A DNA stretch of 64,000 nt from NCBI GenBank assembly GCA_018389105.1, contig JACATO010001658.1, positions 186,001 through 250,000 on the forward strand, written 5' to 3'. Below the pieces are notes generated by a model. The model was not told the origin of the DNA and did not search any database. It worked only from the letters and a program-made list of their open reading frames with translations. Below are positions 12,701-26,754 of this stretch, piece by piece. Each line of letters begins with the position of its first letter. Positions within the stretch are counted from its first letter, which is position 1. This DNA is from Nautilus pompilius. Taxonomy: Eukaryota > Mollusca > Cephalopoda > Nautilida > Nautilidae. The translations under genes were made by a program, and so were the position numbers.

Positions 12701-15535
12701 AATTTAGCTTAAATCAGATTCATTGTTTCTTTCTGACAGTTTACTTTTATTCTAAGTGCACTTTAATTATGGAGATTATGTAAACTTTCTCCGAGTTACA
12801 AAGATGCAGAAAGAAACTCCACATGCTTTCATAACCATTGAGCTTCCATTTGTAACTCAGAAATTGTAAAATCATTTTGTGTTTAGTTCTGATGTTAAAA
12901 AAGAAAATTCCATTTTCATTTTTCTTTCTTTGTGACAGGTATCGCAAAACAGAAACATTTTGGATGCATACAGTGATAATGTTTCTTGGTTTGAATGTCC
13001 GAGAGGTAGGTGAAAATGAAATTATTCCTTGAAATTGATAGTGCATAAAGAGAAATTTCAGAGCTTTGTGTGGTGTGGTTTATGAAGGATATATTGATGA
13101 TTTTTAAATGAATGTTGCTGTTTATGCAGGTTCACCATATATTGTTTATCATATCAATAATAATGAATTTAATGTTCTCATGTTGATACTTTGGAGATTA
13201 GCATCTTGTGTTTTGAAGCTGTTTTTAAATGAGAGTGGACAGAGTAGACTTCATAAGACACGAGCTCCAGACAGCTCACTGCAACCAAGTGCAGTACAGC
13301 ACAGTGCACAACTATGATGCGCATAACATTTTTTATGATCTTCTAGACAGGAGAACCTTGATGGCACCTGTACATTCTGATAAATATCAAACTTTTAAAT
13401 TTGTTTAAATTTCCTTCTTTCATGCATCTAGGTGTTTCATTCTTGTCCCTTAAAATCCTTTATGGCCTTTATATTCATTTCATCAAACAGTAACACAAAT
13501 TTTAACAAATGCATTTGTAATTTAAGTATCTTTAACAATAATTCTGGCATCATTATACCAGTCGAGCAGATAGTGCATGGATTTAAATATATATTTTATT
13601 CACCCGATAGTGTTTCTGGAAGCATTTGTCTGTCAGATGAAGGCATTTAATCTTTAATTCACTTAAAATCTTGGGTTTTTTTTTGTTCTTTTTCTTGAAT
13701 TAAATACATATGTACCTAGAAAGCAGGGCTTTTGTTTGTAACTGTGATACAATTCATTCTTAGTTTACTATTCCACACATCATCATCCCTAGACCATCCA
13801 TTCATAAGATGCTTTAACAGTCAGCTCTCACTTGATAAACAACTTATTGCCATAACAGGGCTATTATTTATTATTCTTTTATCAGAATTTTTTCCTGCCT
13901 TTTCTTTTCTTTTCAGATCTTTAAAACAAATATATAGCAGTGTTTCGCTGATCTTTTATCCTACAGGTAGATGGTTTCCCTTAGACTCTGGATCATCCAA
14001 CTCCTGGGAGTTCAAGGTTTCTCCTGTGTGTGTGTATGTTTTACTGTTTTCAGAGCACTGTTTTCTGTACCTCTTAAGTATTGGTGTCCTAGGTATCACT
14101 TCCGTTGATTTTTATTTGCATTCTCTGTACTTCTGGTATTTGTTTATGTCTTTTTTCCTCCTCATTTCTGTCTGTTGGTACTCAAAGTGTCTATTGTTGT
14201 GGGTGCATTTCTTTTCCTTTGTTGTCTGGTGTTCTTGCCTCTGCTTGCTTGTTCATGTGAATACTGATTTCATATAGCTATTTATACTTGTTGGTCTCTA
14301 GGACTGACCGGTTCATGTTTCAGCCACTTATCTGATCTGTTAACACTGCAATGGGTACAGATCTCTGTGAAGCATGGATGTTATTTCATTGTGTCTGTTT
14401 AAATATGCTGGTTGTGCGAGTCTAGCATTTCCCATAGATATGTGGTCTGTAGTTTCAGGGTAGTTGTCTAAGGTTCTCATTTATGCTATTCCTTTTTTTT
14501 TTTTCAGGATGTGATAAATGTACCATTTGGTACTGACTGTTTGATCTTCAGCTGCAGCTATCAATGCTTCTGCAACTAATTTAAGATGGGCCATTTGTAA
14601 TCAACGTGGCGTATCTGGCTCTACCCATTTTAGCACTCCATCACCGTTTTCTTCCTTTCGTCACTTATTTTCCATTTGCATATGTCCATATTTTGTCTTT
14701 CACTTTGTTTCAGGATCTTTTCCTTATAATAATATTATGATTTATTTATTTATTTTTTTTTGGCTAAATTTTGGTTTGTGTTGCTATCTTCATCCCCATT
14801 CTTTTTCCACCATTTGCTATAATTTTGCTCATGATTGCTGCTCAGAAATTCTTGTTTTTATCAGGTTTGCCAGGAAAAACTGTTGTTCACAAAGCAGTTA
14901 TGGGTTACACAGATGGCTAGAAGAGCTTTTTCTTTGTTGACTACACTGTAGTTTTACATTGGAGGCATTTGAAAACTAAACAATAGATAATTTGGAAGAA
15001 GAAAAAAACAAAAGTATACCGCAGTTTTTTTGAATGTATCTTGGGATGCCACGGATTTTTATTTTCTAATGAAAAACAACAAGTATCTAAGACCAGAAGA
15101 AGTAAACGAAGAAACGTACGGAACATTTAGTTCATTAATATGTTACTGTACAGCAGACTGATTCATAACCAGCTGGAGTAGTATCAGAAAGTGTTGCCTG
15201 CCAGTCCGGTGATTTCCAGCAACCGGAATGGGGTAGAACAACACCATCTTTGTGATTTTACAAGGGCCGTTGTTGACGTGGTAGGAGTCACTTCAAGGAG
15301 AAGCTCCACCTGGCCTCTGCTGGTCTGATTTTAAATCAGACACACACACACACCCCGAAAACAAGTTTGAAGGAGGGGATTGTTTTTATAGTTTTACATG
15401 GTAAGCATTTTCTTAGGGAAGAATTTATTGAATTGTCAGCAGCAAGTAAAAAAAAAAAAATGTTAATTAGTCTGATAGTGGATTTTTTTCGGTAACATTT
15501 TTCAATACGGCAACTTTTCTCTGTTTCTTTCTCAA

Positions 15536-15566
<31 letters not shown>

Positions 15567-18500
15567 TAAAAGGTTGGAAGAAATTGGGAGGAAATGTTTG
15601 TTACCTGTCACGGCACAGATTTCTTGGAGATATGCGGAAACCATATGCAAAAGGCAAGTATGGATGCTTTGCAACTTAAAAAAAAGATCTCTCTTTGTTT
15701 CTTTATGAGTTAGACGGCCAAGTGACGGCCGGAGATTTGGGAGGGCCGGTTCCTCTGTAACATACAGCCGACAATAAACAAACAAAAGGGCACCTTGATT
15801 AATTAATTTATTTTAAAAGGGAATATTTTGATAAAAAGCCGTGTTCATGTGTTGTTTTTCTTATATTTAAAAATTTCCTTTTTGCCAGTTGATTTTGAAT
15901 TTTGCCCCTTTTCCTGTTTTTTTTTTAAGCATCGGCTCCGCCGAGCTTACAATCTGTTTCTGGGGGAGAAGTTTGCCTTGAATTTCGTGCTTCGGTCAGG
16001 GTTAGAATTTTGGATAATGTTTCACCTGAATCTGCTGCATTATAAACATCCTGATGCTGTTTTAATGTATGAAATCATACTTTTCTGGTTAAAAATTCTG
16101 TTTAGTAACTATTCATATTAATCTTTTTTTTTAAATGGTGTGTTTACTCTTTATTCAAACCTTATACCAAGACAAAAAAAAACAGCAGGTGCTTATGCAA
16201 AAGTCTTATGTGAAAAAAATTCTAAAAAAAAAGGGGGGGATCAGGGAATTTTTAGCAGTCTTACAGTCATGTTAACTGTGTGCACTAATACTTCGGTATG
16301 GGATACTTTAGTGGTGAGCCCACAATTATGGCTGTCAGTGTAGATGGGTTTTTTTTTTTTTTTATTTAAAATTGGCTTCAGTAATAACGCCAGTACTTAT
16401 TTCAGGTTTGGCAGCACCTTGTGGGTCACTGACAGCTATAACTATAATAAAAAAGTAGGAGAAATACTGAGGACACTTACATCCAACTTGGATTCCCCTG
16501 ATTCTAATCTGCCCCCTTTAATATGGATTGGTAAGTACCAGAATGGGGTTATTTTTGTACTCTTTTTTATATAAACAAATGGCGATTTATATTTTCTATG
16601 TTGATATTACTGTGTATTTCAAGTTATAGGTTAATGCCTCCACCCTTAACTTCCTGGCCCTACAATGGCTTGATTTACCTACATGGCTCATCTGTTAGCA
16701 GTATATTCTAATAATGGATTACATATTTTTATAGATTTGTAGATTTTCTCCTCTCAACTTCTACACACCAATTTTCACTGGCATGTTTGTCTTTAGCAAG
16801 AAATGAAGAGATCCTACTTGAAATCCTCTATGTAGATAGAAGCAGAGTATTTGTAGGAAACCGATGCTGACAGACTGGTACAGAGAATGGAGAAGAACCC
16901 ATGCTATCAAAGTTTTACCAGATCAAGTTGGTCACCAATGGATCCTCATCCATAGCGGGCTGGTACACTATGCACTTGGCCATCTGTTGCCATTTGGTCT
17001 ATCAATAAATAATTTTACAGAGTTAATCCCAACTTGCTTGGATTGTTTAAAAACCATCTATTGTAGTGCCTTTCCATAACTTGGAAACTTGTTGCTATTC
17101 ATCACCATGTGCCATGCCCTATTTAGGTGTCAGAATTCTAGGATCGCTTTCACGATCCAAAATAAACTAGTGAAAGAGGATGCATGCATGATGGGTGGGC
17201 TTCTATAACTCTTCCGCCTTGGGTGTTGTTGACAGAGATGCCAGCTCCTTTTCACTTGAATGAACCTACTGACAGCTCCCATGAGAACTCCTCACTTTTT
17301 AGATGTGGGAGAAAGCTGGAGAGTGTTTAGAGAAAACCTATGTAGTCAACTGATGAAGAAGAGAGAAGTAACCAGACTGAGTTGGCCCCCCTGCAACTGG
17401 ACCACCACACAATGCCTTTTGTTGTTATTACAAGATGTTTATTACAGAAAGAAAAAAAATGAAGTTTAGCAGTAGAGTGAAATTCTTTAAATTATTGTTT
17501 GGTCGAGCCACCTTTTGTAGCATCAAAGAAAGCCATTAACTGGTGCTAAGTTTTAGTACTAACTAATAATTAGTAATAAAATAATAGTCATTTATCAGTA
17601 CCCTAAACTTAAATAACAATACACACTGGTCTAGCATGTGAAACTTTACATATTCACATAATTGTATGACACTGATGTCTGCTTTTTTCACCCGTTTCCT
17701 GGTGGCACCTTGGGAAATTGCTTCACTTCTACCCCTTCACATGCTTCTGCATGAAATACCTCTACCCTGTTTGGCATTGAATCATCAAGATTTTGCATCA
17801 CAGTCTGGTCCATACTCTTCCATATGTATGTGAATGCTTGCTTTCATTACATCATATTTGTGGTATGCAAATGGAGTGCTGCTCTTAGCTGGTGGCCAAG
17901 ATTCTCCTGTAGGTGTGCTTGATTGGGTTTATATCAGGGCTTCAGGGTATTTGGGGGTTGTTAGGGGGAGTTGAAAGCCTTTATTTCTTTTCATACTTTG
18001 GTCACATGAGAGGTGTGACACGGAACATTATTCTCCTGAAAGATATGGACATTGTATCTCAGTAGCGTGTCTTGTTGGTACATTAGTAGGAGATTTTCTT
18101 TAAAATGGAAATGTAGAATTGAGATGTCCTTCAACAAGTACTAGATCTGTTTTTCCATTGCGCTAGATTGTAGTCTATATCATGACGCACCTGCCTCCAT
18201 TGTAGGCTGAGTATGTTAGGACTGAATGAAGGTCTTTGTTAGTTCTCAAAACCCAGGTGCAACTTTTAGACATGAAGAGGATTGCTAATCAATATCGAAG
18301 GATACTAACACACTTTATAAATTTTAATGCATTATTTTGTATTGCAGTAAATAGGAGTTAATTTCATACAGTACATAATTTTTAATATCTCCACATTTCC
18401 TCCTATTGAAATTATTCTTGTTTTTTAAATTATAAAACAGCTAATTGGATGATTATTGCATAGATAAATTAAAACTGATTAAAGCTGAAGAAAACATCTC

Positions 18501-20685
18501 ATTAGAAGCTGGGTTCTGATGAACAAAGAAAGTGTATTGTTAATTTTAAGAATATTTTTGCTGTTTTCTTGATGCCTTAGTAATATGAAAATATTTTTAT
18601 ATATAACAATTAAAAATTGACTATTTTTTTTGTTTTTTTACTTTAAAACTACTGCATCTGTTTTGTTTTGTTTTTTTCCCCTCCTTTTCAGGTTTAATGT
18701 GTAATAGCAGCTGCAGTGAAATGGACTGGGCTGGATTCTGGACACCTGGACAAACTTTTTTATTTAATCAAAGTAATTTATGACACACCGTTTAAAAAAA
18801 AACCCAAAAAACTCCCGTATTTTCTCATGCTAAAAATATTTATACATTATAACCCTTGCATGCTTTCACATCTCTCGGAAACAATAAACAATAGAGTTTT
18901 CTGTTGGTCCTGCTGACTAGTTAGAGGTTTTTTCTTTCCCAACTCTGGCTCACCTGTCAGTAAACCCAGGTTTGTTTTCCTTGGTTTTTACTTAATTTTG
19001 GTAAACCTCAGATCATTACAGACGAGAGCTTACTGATAAAAGTTTAAAAAAACAAAGCATCAGTCAGGGTTAATTTTCATTCTAAATGTTTATTAATTTG
19101 AGTTAACTTTTAGTTGTGTTCACTGCCACATATGGCTAACAATGCCACACCATAGACTAATTATTTAATGGGATTTTTAATATCAGAATTTCAAAAATGT
19201 CTGCGTTTAGGGTATTTACATCCCTGGGAGGCTTTAGAAGTATTTACCAGGGAGGAGCATTGATCGCCTATGTGGCATACTTTAAATGTTTGGCGAAGGA
19301 GATAATTACTTAGCCACAAGTTTGAAGTTGATACAAAATAATACTACAGGTTGAGAATCCCTTATCCAAAACCCTTGGGGCTGAATGTGTTTCAGATTCC
19401 GGAATTTTTCGGACTTTGGAATATAGATGTACTGGCATAATTTGGTAGCTAACCCACTGGGGAGTGGGGGAACTGGGCACAAGTTAATTTACCATATTAT
19501 AACTGCATATGGATGCATATAGCCTACAGGTAGTTTTATGCAATATTTTAAATCATTTTGTGCATGAAACCATAAGAAAAAGATGTACGTTTAACCATCA
19601 GAAAGGTAAGCTGTTACTATAGTAGGCCTGCCGGTACCGTGGGGGTATTTTCAGGCCTTTTTGACATTTTCAAAGTATAGTATATTCACACCAACAACAA
19701 AGCACAAAAATTACGGTGAGTAATGCGTGTATGTCAAGTGTGTTGGGACCTTCGCGTCACCCAGGAACCTTCTGGAATCTTCCACTGAAGGCGCTTCAGA
19801 AACATTTTGGATTTTGGAGCTTTTCAGCTTTCAGATAAGGGTTCCTCGACCTGTAGGAAATATTTGATGGTGAGCTGGCTACAGATGAGATTATTAAATA
19901 ACAAGCTCCACAGTTACAAACCTTTGTTTGCAAGTTTTTAGTGGGTAGTCAATGAATAGTAGTTTTACGTCAGATTTTATTTTTCCTTTAGCTTTCCCCA
20001 CTCTATGTAGACTAATAATATCAAGTAATTTGAAAAAAAAAGAGATTATTTTGCTTCTAAGGAACTAGCAAAATTCCCGTTAAAACGATTTTTTATTGCA
20101 TGTTTAATATCTATAACTGCTTTATCATCCAGATGTGGACTCGTGTGCCCAGCTTAACATTGCTGAGACTACTGCTTATGGAGATTACCGGTGGACCTTA
20201 GAAGACTGTTTTACTCAAACCTGGTTTGTCTGCCAAACAGATGCGTGTATCTCCGGGCAGTTTCATTGTCTGACTGATAATAAGTGTATTAGTAATTACT
20301 GGGTTTGTGATGGCAAACCTGACTGTCCCGATGGATCTGATGAAATTAACTGTGCTGGTAATTTTGTATTGTACTGTCTAATTTTTTTTCTTTTTTTTTT
20401 CATTTCTAAGTTGCAGAAATAATTGTGTAAACAAATGAATGTAATTTTTGTATGGTAATATCTTTAAATTTCTAAATATAGACTATATTCCTGTGTATAT
20501 GTACAATCCACCATTAAATGATAATTTTAACATTTCCATAAAACAAAAGAAGAAGGTCCAACACTATTATTCACAATTGTAAACATTAATGGCAAAACCA
20601 GCTGTAATAACTAGCTACTTTCAAAATACCTGAAAATTCTCCCGCCCGCTATTCTAAACATTAGCAGTAATGCACACACACACAG

Positions 20686-20716
<31 letters not shown>

Positions 20717-23700
20717 TAATGGTTGCCTAATTTTTTTTCACTAATTCAACATATTTGTAGTCTTTTCCCCCAAAATGTTTATTTTTTCTAGATGCAACTT
20801 TTCTGCATATTATTTTTATTTTCATTTGCATTATGGTCTTATTTTTTAACTTGATAAACCTAACCCTGCCATATGTATGTATGCCATATTGGAAGTAACA
20901 TTTAAAGATGCACCGATGTTCGCTAAATGTCAATCAAAACATGTAGTTTGTACTTGATTAATTAGATTTGGTTTTACTATATATATATGTGTAGTTACCT
21001 GCCTCATACAAAACATCTTTTACAATAAATTTGGATTATCTTGATTAGGTGTACATTTTAGTGTGTTGTTAGCCAGAAAGAGCAATGTTTATGTCACTAA
21101 AGAAGTTTTGTTATGCATCCTATGTATCCTTAGTTTAAAAACTTTTTAAGTTGAGATGACAGTTAAAACTGCCAAAGGACTGGCACCTGTTTCAAATAAT
21201 TCTTAAGGTAAAAATCTTAACTGCTATTTATTTATCTATATATTTTTATTTAAATATCTGGAGCTTTAATATTCTATCATTCACCTAGAGCCAATATTGA
21301 GGAATGTGCAAAATTATACAAGCTGATAAGATTTTATCTGTTTGATCTTGTGGAGTTGAATCTGAAAAACAACGCAAACCTTGATTTGAAGAAATTATAA
21401 TTTACAAAGGTGCGAAGAGATTTTCACAAGTTACCTACACAGTGATCTACAGGTACAGATTAGAAGACAACATACTGACCTTTTTCTTTTAAATGACCAT
21501 AGCTCTTGTAGGATAGGTTTGGCTACTTCAAAGGCATGCCTTAATTATAATATGACTGGATCTGTTAAATAGATTAAACCAACGATACAATTTCTAAGGT
21601 TGAATACTGTTTTTTGGGAGGACAGTGAGAGTAATACCTTGAAATGTCAAGGGAACACTAAGCATGCAGGCAACTAAGAAAGACCCTTAAAAAAAAAAAA
21701 AACCTCAAATTAAAATTAGCTTGATTTTTAATATTAAAAAAAAAAGGAGTAAAAAAATTATATTCTTTCTTTAACCACGTATTTCTACTACCAGTTCCAT
21801 TGAGCGCAGATACTCTGAGCTAAATTGAGTGTGTGCGAATCTTGCTGATTAACAATTACTTCCTTAAGTACGTTCCACTGTCTTTCTAGAGTTACTGCAT
21901 ATTTCTATATGCAGAATGAATCGTTGACAGAGAAAACCACGCAGTAATTACGTATAGGACAGCATTTATTTAATCTGTTCTTATTTTATTATTTTCTTCC
22001 TCAACAGCGCCATGTTATTTTAAATTTACCAACTCTAGTGGAATGTTTGGATCACCAAATTATCCAATGAACTACGAGCCATTTAGCTATTGCCAGTGGC
22101 TTATTCAGACTCCTCTTGGAACAAAAGTACAGCTTCAGGTAGAGACACTCGTCTGCATTATTTCTATTGTGAATTTTTGGCAAATGTCTGACTACTGCTT
22201 GGAATATTGTTTTAATGAACCAATTGTCCATTATCCCAAAATGGAGCATCATTCACTTGATAATTAGTTTAATTTTTCTACTGTCCACGCTAGAGAACTT
22301 AGTACAATCACATCCTTCTATTTGCAACTTCCTTATCAGCAGTTATCTCTATAGTCCCAGCAAATCTCTTATACTTCCTATTGTTAACGATTTTTTTTAT
22401 TGCAGTTCCCACACATGCAAATTTAGTGGGAAGAAATCCTGACTTTACACGTCTTTTGACCTTTGAACCTGAGACCTTGACTCTGCACAAAGCCTGTATC
22501 TGATTGGTTACCTGGTTTAACTTGATTTCCAGTAATTTCTGTCATCTGTCTCTTGTTTTGTGGAAGTAAAGTTGCAATTTTTTTTTTTTTTTTAAAGATG
22601 GCTGAACATAAAAGCCCTGTGTTCTTGTCAGCATGTGAGAATGAGGATGAAGTTTCAAAAGCTGGTTTTCACAGCATTGTGGCATTTCTGAATTTCAGGT
22701 TTCTAGTGAAGAGAAAAGCTAACGCTTTTGAATGGCTGGGGTTGGGTGGGGGGGAGGGGAGAGAATCAGTAGGAAACTGAAGCATGGAAGCAATGTGGCC
22801 AGTGTCGGTGAGGTGCTATTCAGTTGGTTTGATCAGAAAAGAACTCGGAAGATCTCGATATGGCTTCCTGGCGAAAACTAAAGCTGACGAATTTGCCAAA
22901 GAACTTGGGCTTAGAAAGCATTTGAAACAAACAAACAAAATAAAATGGATTCCTTTGCTGCTGAAAAGCGAGAGATAACTTTGTGTACAAAAAAAACTGG
23001 TGGAAAAGTTTTCTGTAACAAACCCAGCTGCTGATATATGTATATAGACTGGAAATTAGCAGAGTATCCACCTAATTTATAATTGCAACAGGACCAAACT
23101 TTTCTATTGTTCCCTGCTCGATCAGACCTATGCAAGAGAAAAAAAAAAATAAAAGGGGGTGGGTGGGTTGGTGGAATAAGGTAAGTAGTGGCAACGCTAA
23201 CCAAAAACAGATTTGGTCTCAAGAAGGTTAAAACCTCTTGTGATCCAGAAGAGCAAGAACCCTCGTTAATTTAAACAATGTGAAAACTCCCTTCTGACTG
23301 ATTATGAAAGTAGTGCTGATGCTTGGATGCCAGGTGGTTGCAATCCTTCTAGTGACTGGGTGTGAGAAATTGGGGCAAGGTAAAGTGGTGGCTTTTTTTT
23401 ATATGGATATTTCCACTTGACATCTTGGTCTTTTTATCCACCACACAGCAAGGATTGAATTTGTACATTTTGCCGTGGAGAGAGGCTGGGGAGAGGCGGT
23501 TAAAAAAACAAACCAAAAGTGTGTTGGATATTGCATACTTGGTAAAGCTTGGAAGGAAGTAACTTTCAGCTGCATCAGAAAGTTCTGGAAGGGAAGGTGC
23601 AGAGTTAACGATTTCCAATCTTTACACTGCGAAAACTAGGAACTCTTGATGCATAAGCATTATTGTCATTTTTAAGATGTAACACTCAAATAAAGATTTC

Positions 23701-26700
23701 CATGCATCAATTCATTACAGTCTGCAAGGTGGTTTTGAGCAGTTACAATTGAGAGAGCTCATCTGTACCGGAGATGTTCAAATGAGATCCAGCTGAAATT
23801 GCATTGCCATATCTGGCCAGGCTCCATTCTCTAGTACATTACTTAGCTCCATACTCCTGAATCATTCACTGCAAAAATTGTGACAAGAAATGGGAAGCAC
23901 ACCTGTTCTCTGGACAGGCAGACACTCTTTGTTTTCCGTTACTTTCCCTTTGGCTATACCACTGAATGACGTGTCCAAACTCAGCCTGAGGTCAGATAAC
24001 AAATAAACCATTTATTTAGCTTTAAAAAAAAAAAGAATAAAATAAATATTTTTTTTTTTTAGCAAATAGATTTGTTGTGTATTTTATGGAATTAATAATT
24101 AATCATCTTTTCTTTCTCTCTAACTTTTTAGAATTTATAGTGGTTTGGTTTTTACTTTTGATTGTGAAGAAACTTTAAAAAGTTTGATTGGTTCATATTT
24201 AAATAAAAATACCCCCCCAACATTCTTAGTTTTAACAGGGTGTGCATTTAGATGGGTCTCTTTTTCTAGTTAAGGAAAAAACAATCAACCAAGTTTCCAT
24301 TGTTTTTACGATGATTCTTTTTATCAGAATTCTTAAAAAAAAAAACAATTTTCTCATTTCAGTTTGAGTCTTTTGACATAGAAAAGTACGACTTTGTTGA
24401 AGTGAGAGATGGTGGAAACCCTGCAGCTTTGTTGTTGGGGAAATACACTGGAAAAGCCGAGTTTGAAGTACCTTTGTCTAGTTCCAGTTTGTTACTGGTA
24501 ATCCTGAAAACAGATCATTCATATCAGAAACAAGGCTTTCAAGCAGTCTGGCATGCAGGTATGGTATGTTCTTTCTAAAAGTAGTGGAGAAGTACATATC
24601 ATAAAATGCCATGTATTATACATGATTGTATATAATATGCAGGGATATTTAGCTCATATTTCAGGGCGCCGTCAGATTGGGCCAGCCTGAAGGAGAAAAA
24701 GTGTTATACAACAGACAAGTGGCCATCTTAAACTTAAAATCAACTGAGAGATTATGACGTCTTTCCTTTAGTGGGGCTAAGCTAAATGTGGAGATATCTT
24801 ATAGGATGCACGTAATAGTTTCACAAAAACCCGAAAAATTTGCTCACTCAGCTGCAGTAGCGACGTGGTTAACCAAGTCCCCGGAATGGTCAAATCAGGT
24901 TTTCATGAATACCTCGCATATTATGCCATTCATGAAAAAATTCCATTTCAGTTACTATGCCACCTTGCCTACTATGCCATGGTGTAGTGACCGAGGTATT
25001 ATGGTAACATGTATATAAACTTTGCACAGGGATAATCTTCATTCAGTCCATGTTTCTACACACTGTTACACACAGCCTTGCCGCCAACACAACGTATGAG
25101 CTACACTGCCACAGATCAACTCCAAACGATCAGCCATGCAGCTGAACACAGCAACAGGGCTGCATCCTGAAGGTTCGGAGTGAGAGAGGCCAACATCAGG
25201 TCCTGACGACGTTCTTAGGAGAAGATTGGAGTCATGCCATGTTCAAAACATGCTAATCGGGCAAGGGTGCGGCCTATCCCAAGCTTGAGGAGGAGATACT
25301 TTCCTTCATCACTGAAAGGCACATGCAGGGTGTGGAGGTTTCCACCACAGAGATACATATGCATGTGCTTTCTGTCTACAAAACTCAATTTGTGCCTGAC
25401 TTAAGGCATCTCAGAAATGGTGCATGCACTTCATGGCCTGCAACCAACTGAGCATACGCCAGCAGACACCATCACCCAGAAGCTACCTGATGATTATGAA
25501 GATCAGCTGTTGAGGTGCCGACAGTTTGTAATCAAACTGACAAGACAACATGACTACCCCCTGAGTCACGTAGGGAAAGCTGACCAGACATCCATGACGT
25601 TTGACCATACCTACAATAGCACAGTGGCCCCCATCGGGTCGAAGACCTCACCATGAAGACAACTGGCCATGAGAAGACCCACCATATATCATCTTCAAGA
25701 GGAAGATCATACCAAAGGGCCAGTTCCTCAGTGGTGTTCACATTTGGATCCATGCCAATGGGTGGGTGAACACTGTGTCTGGCAGACAGGGTATGCTGCA
25801 CTGCAAGCTCCTGTCAATGGACACCTTCAGATGTCACCGCAGGAATCCATGAAGACATCCCTGATGAAGACACACAGAAACCTTACCATCATCCCCAGGG
25901 GTATGACTTCCATGCTGCAGATCATGGACGTAGCTTGCAACTGTCTAGTCAAGCGTGGGGTCCAGCAGAGGTGGGTGGAATACATGGATGATGGAGAGTG
26001 AACTACTGGTTGCATGCGTCAACCCAACATGCCCACCATCGCCACCTGGATCAGAGATGCCTGAATAGAAGTCGACCCCAAGACCACTTGCTCAGGTGCT
26101 GCCTGTCCAATGCCATGGACGGAACCAAAGATGGCTTCCTGTGGTCTGAGCTGATGGATGACAAGGCAGTAGAAACATCAGAGGGTGACGACAACGATAT
26201 CTACTATGACACTACTGCTACCATGACTGAGGAACAGTTCTTGCAGTGGAGGAAAGAAGAGTTTGATGGGTTTTAATCTAGATGCACATCATATCAATGC
26301 ATGTCACTTATCCTGTATTATATTTAACAATTTCATTGAATTTCAATAAAATTGTGAAAAAAATATTACTTGTGTTTTTTGTTTGTGTGGTTAAATTCTA
26401 ACAGAGTCTCAGGATGAACACTGTTTTTTTTCCTACTCATTTCATTACCAACATCAATGATACTCAACCCACTGACATTCAATACTCATATCACTCAAAA
26501 CACACAAAACAACACACGAACAACTACCTTTCATTGATATTCAGTCGAATTGCCATGTGGGATTTTTTAATGTATACGTATGTATTACTGCTCGCTCATC
26601 TGTCTCAGGTGATGGCCCAAATAGTCTGTGATGTCTGATATCTTGTATAATATGCACTACACACCCATTTCTTAAAAAAAACATGGTAAGTATAGGGAGT

Positions 26701-26707
26701 ACGCGCG

Positions 26708-26754
<47 letters not shown>

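Larger units (their letters stand above)
666..12938. other. Intron 1 (12.3 kb)
   Basis: Long first intron. Its first 3 kb is CpG-richer. Named items inside are the 66-bp triplication, the foldback repeat, the Tc1 element and the GA/TGACGTCA minisatellite, all listed separately. The rest (for example 4100-5850, 6510-9220, 10760-11140 and 11550-12930) is AT-rich DNA with poly-T runs in which I see no gene. Confidence 0.6.

Noticed and set aside
13967-14015. Possible missing lectin exon (reads [17 protein letters not shown] after TACAG)
   Set aside because: The entry phase fits, but the exit phase would need a poor donor, the W-to-C spacing is wrong for a lectin, and it sits within the T-rich frame above.
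13732-14277. 181-codon plus-strand frame
   Set aside because: The composition is almost wholly F, L, S, I, V, as expected from T-rich DNA, with no family motif.
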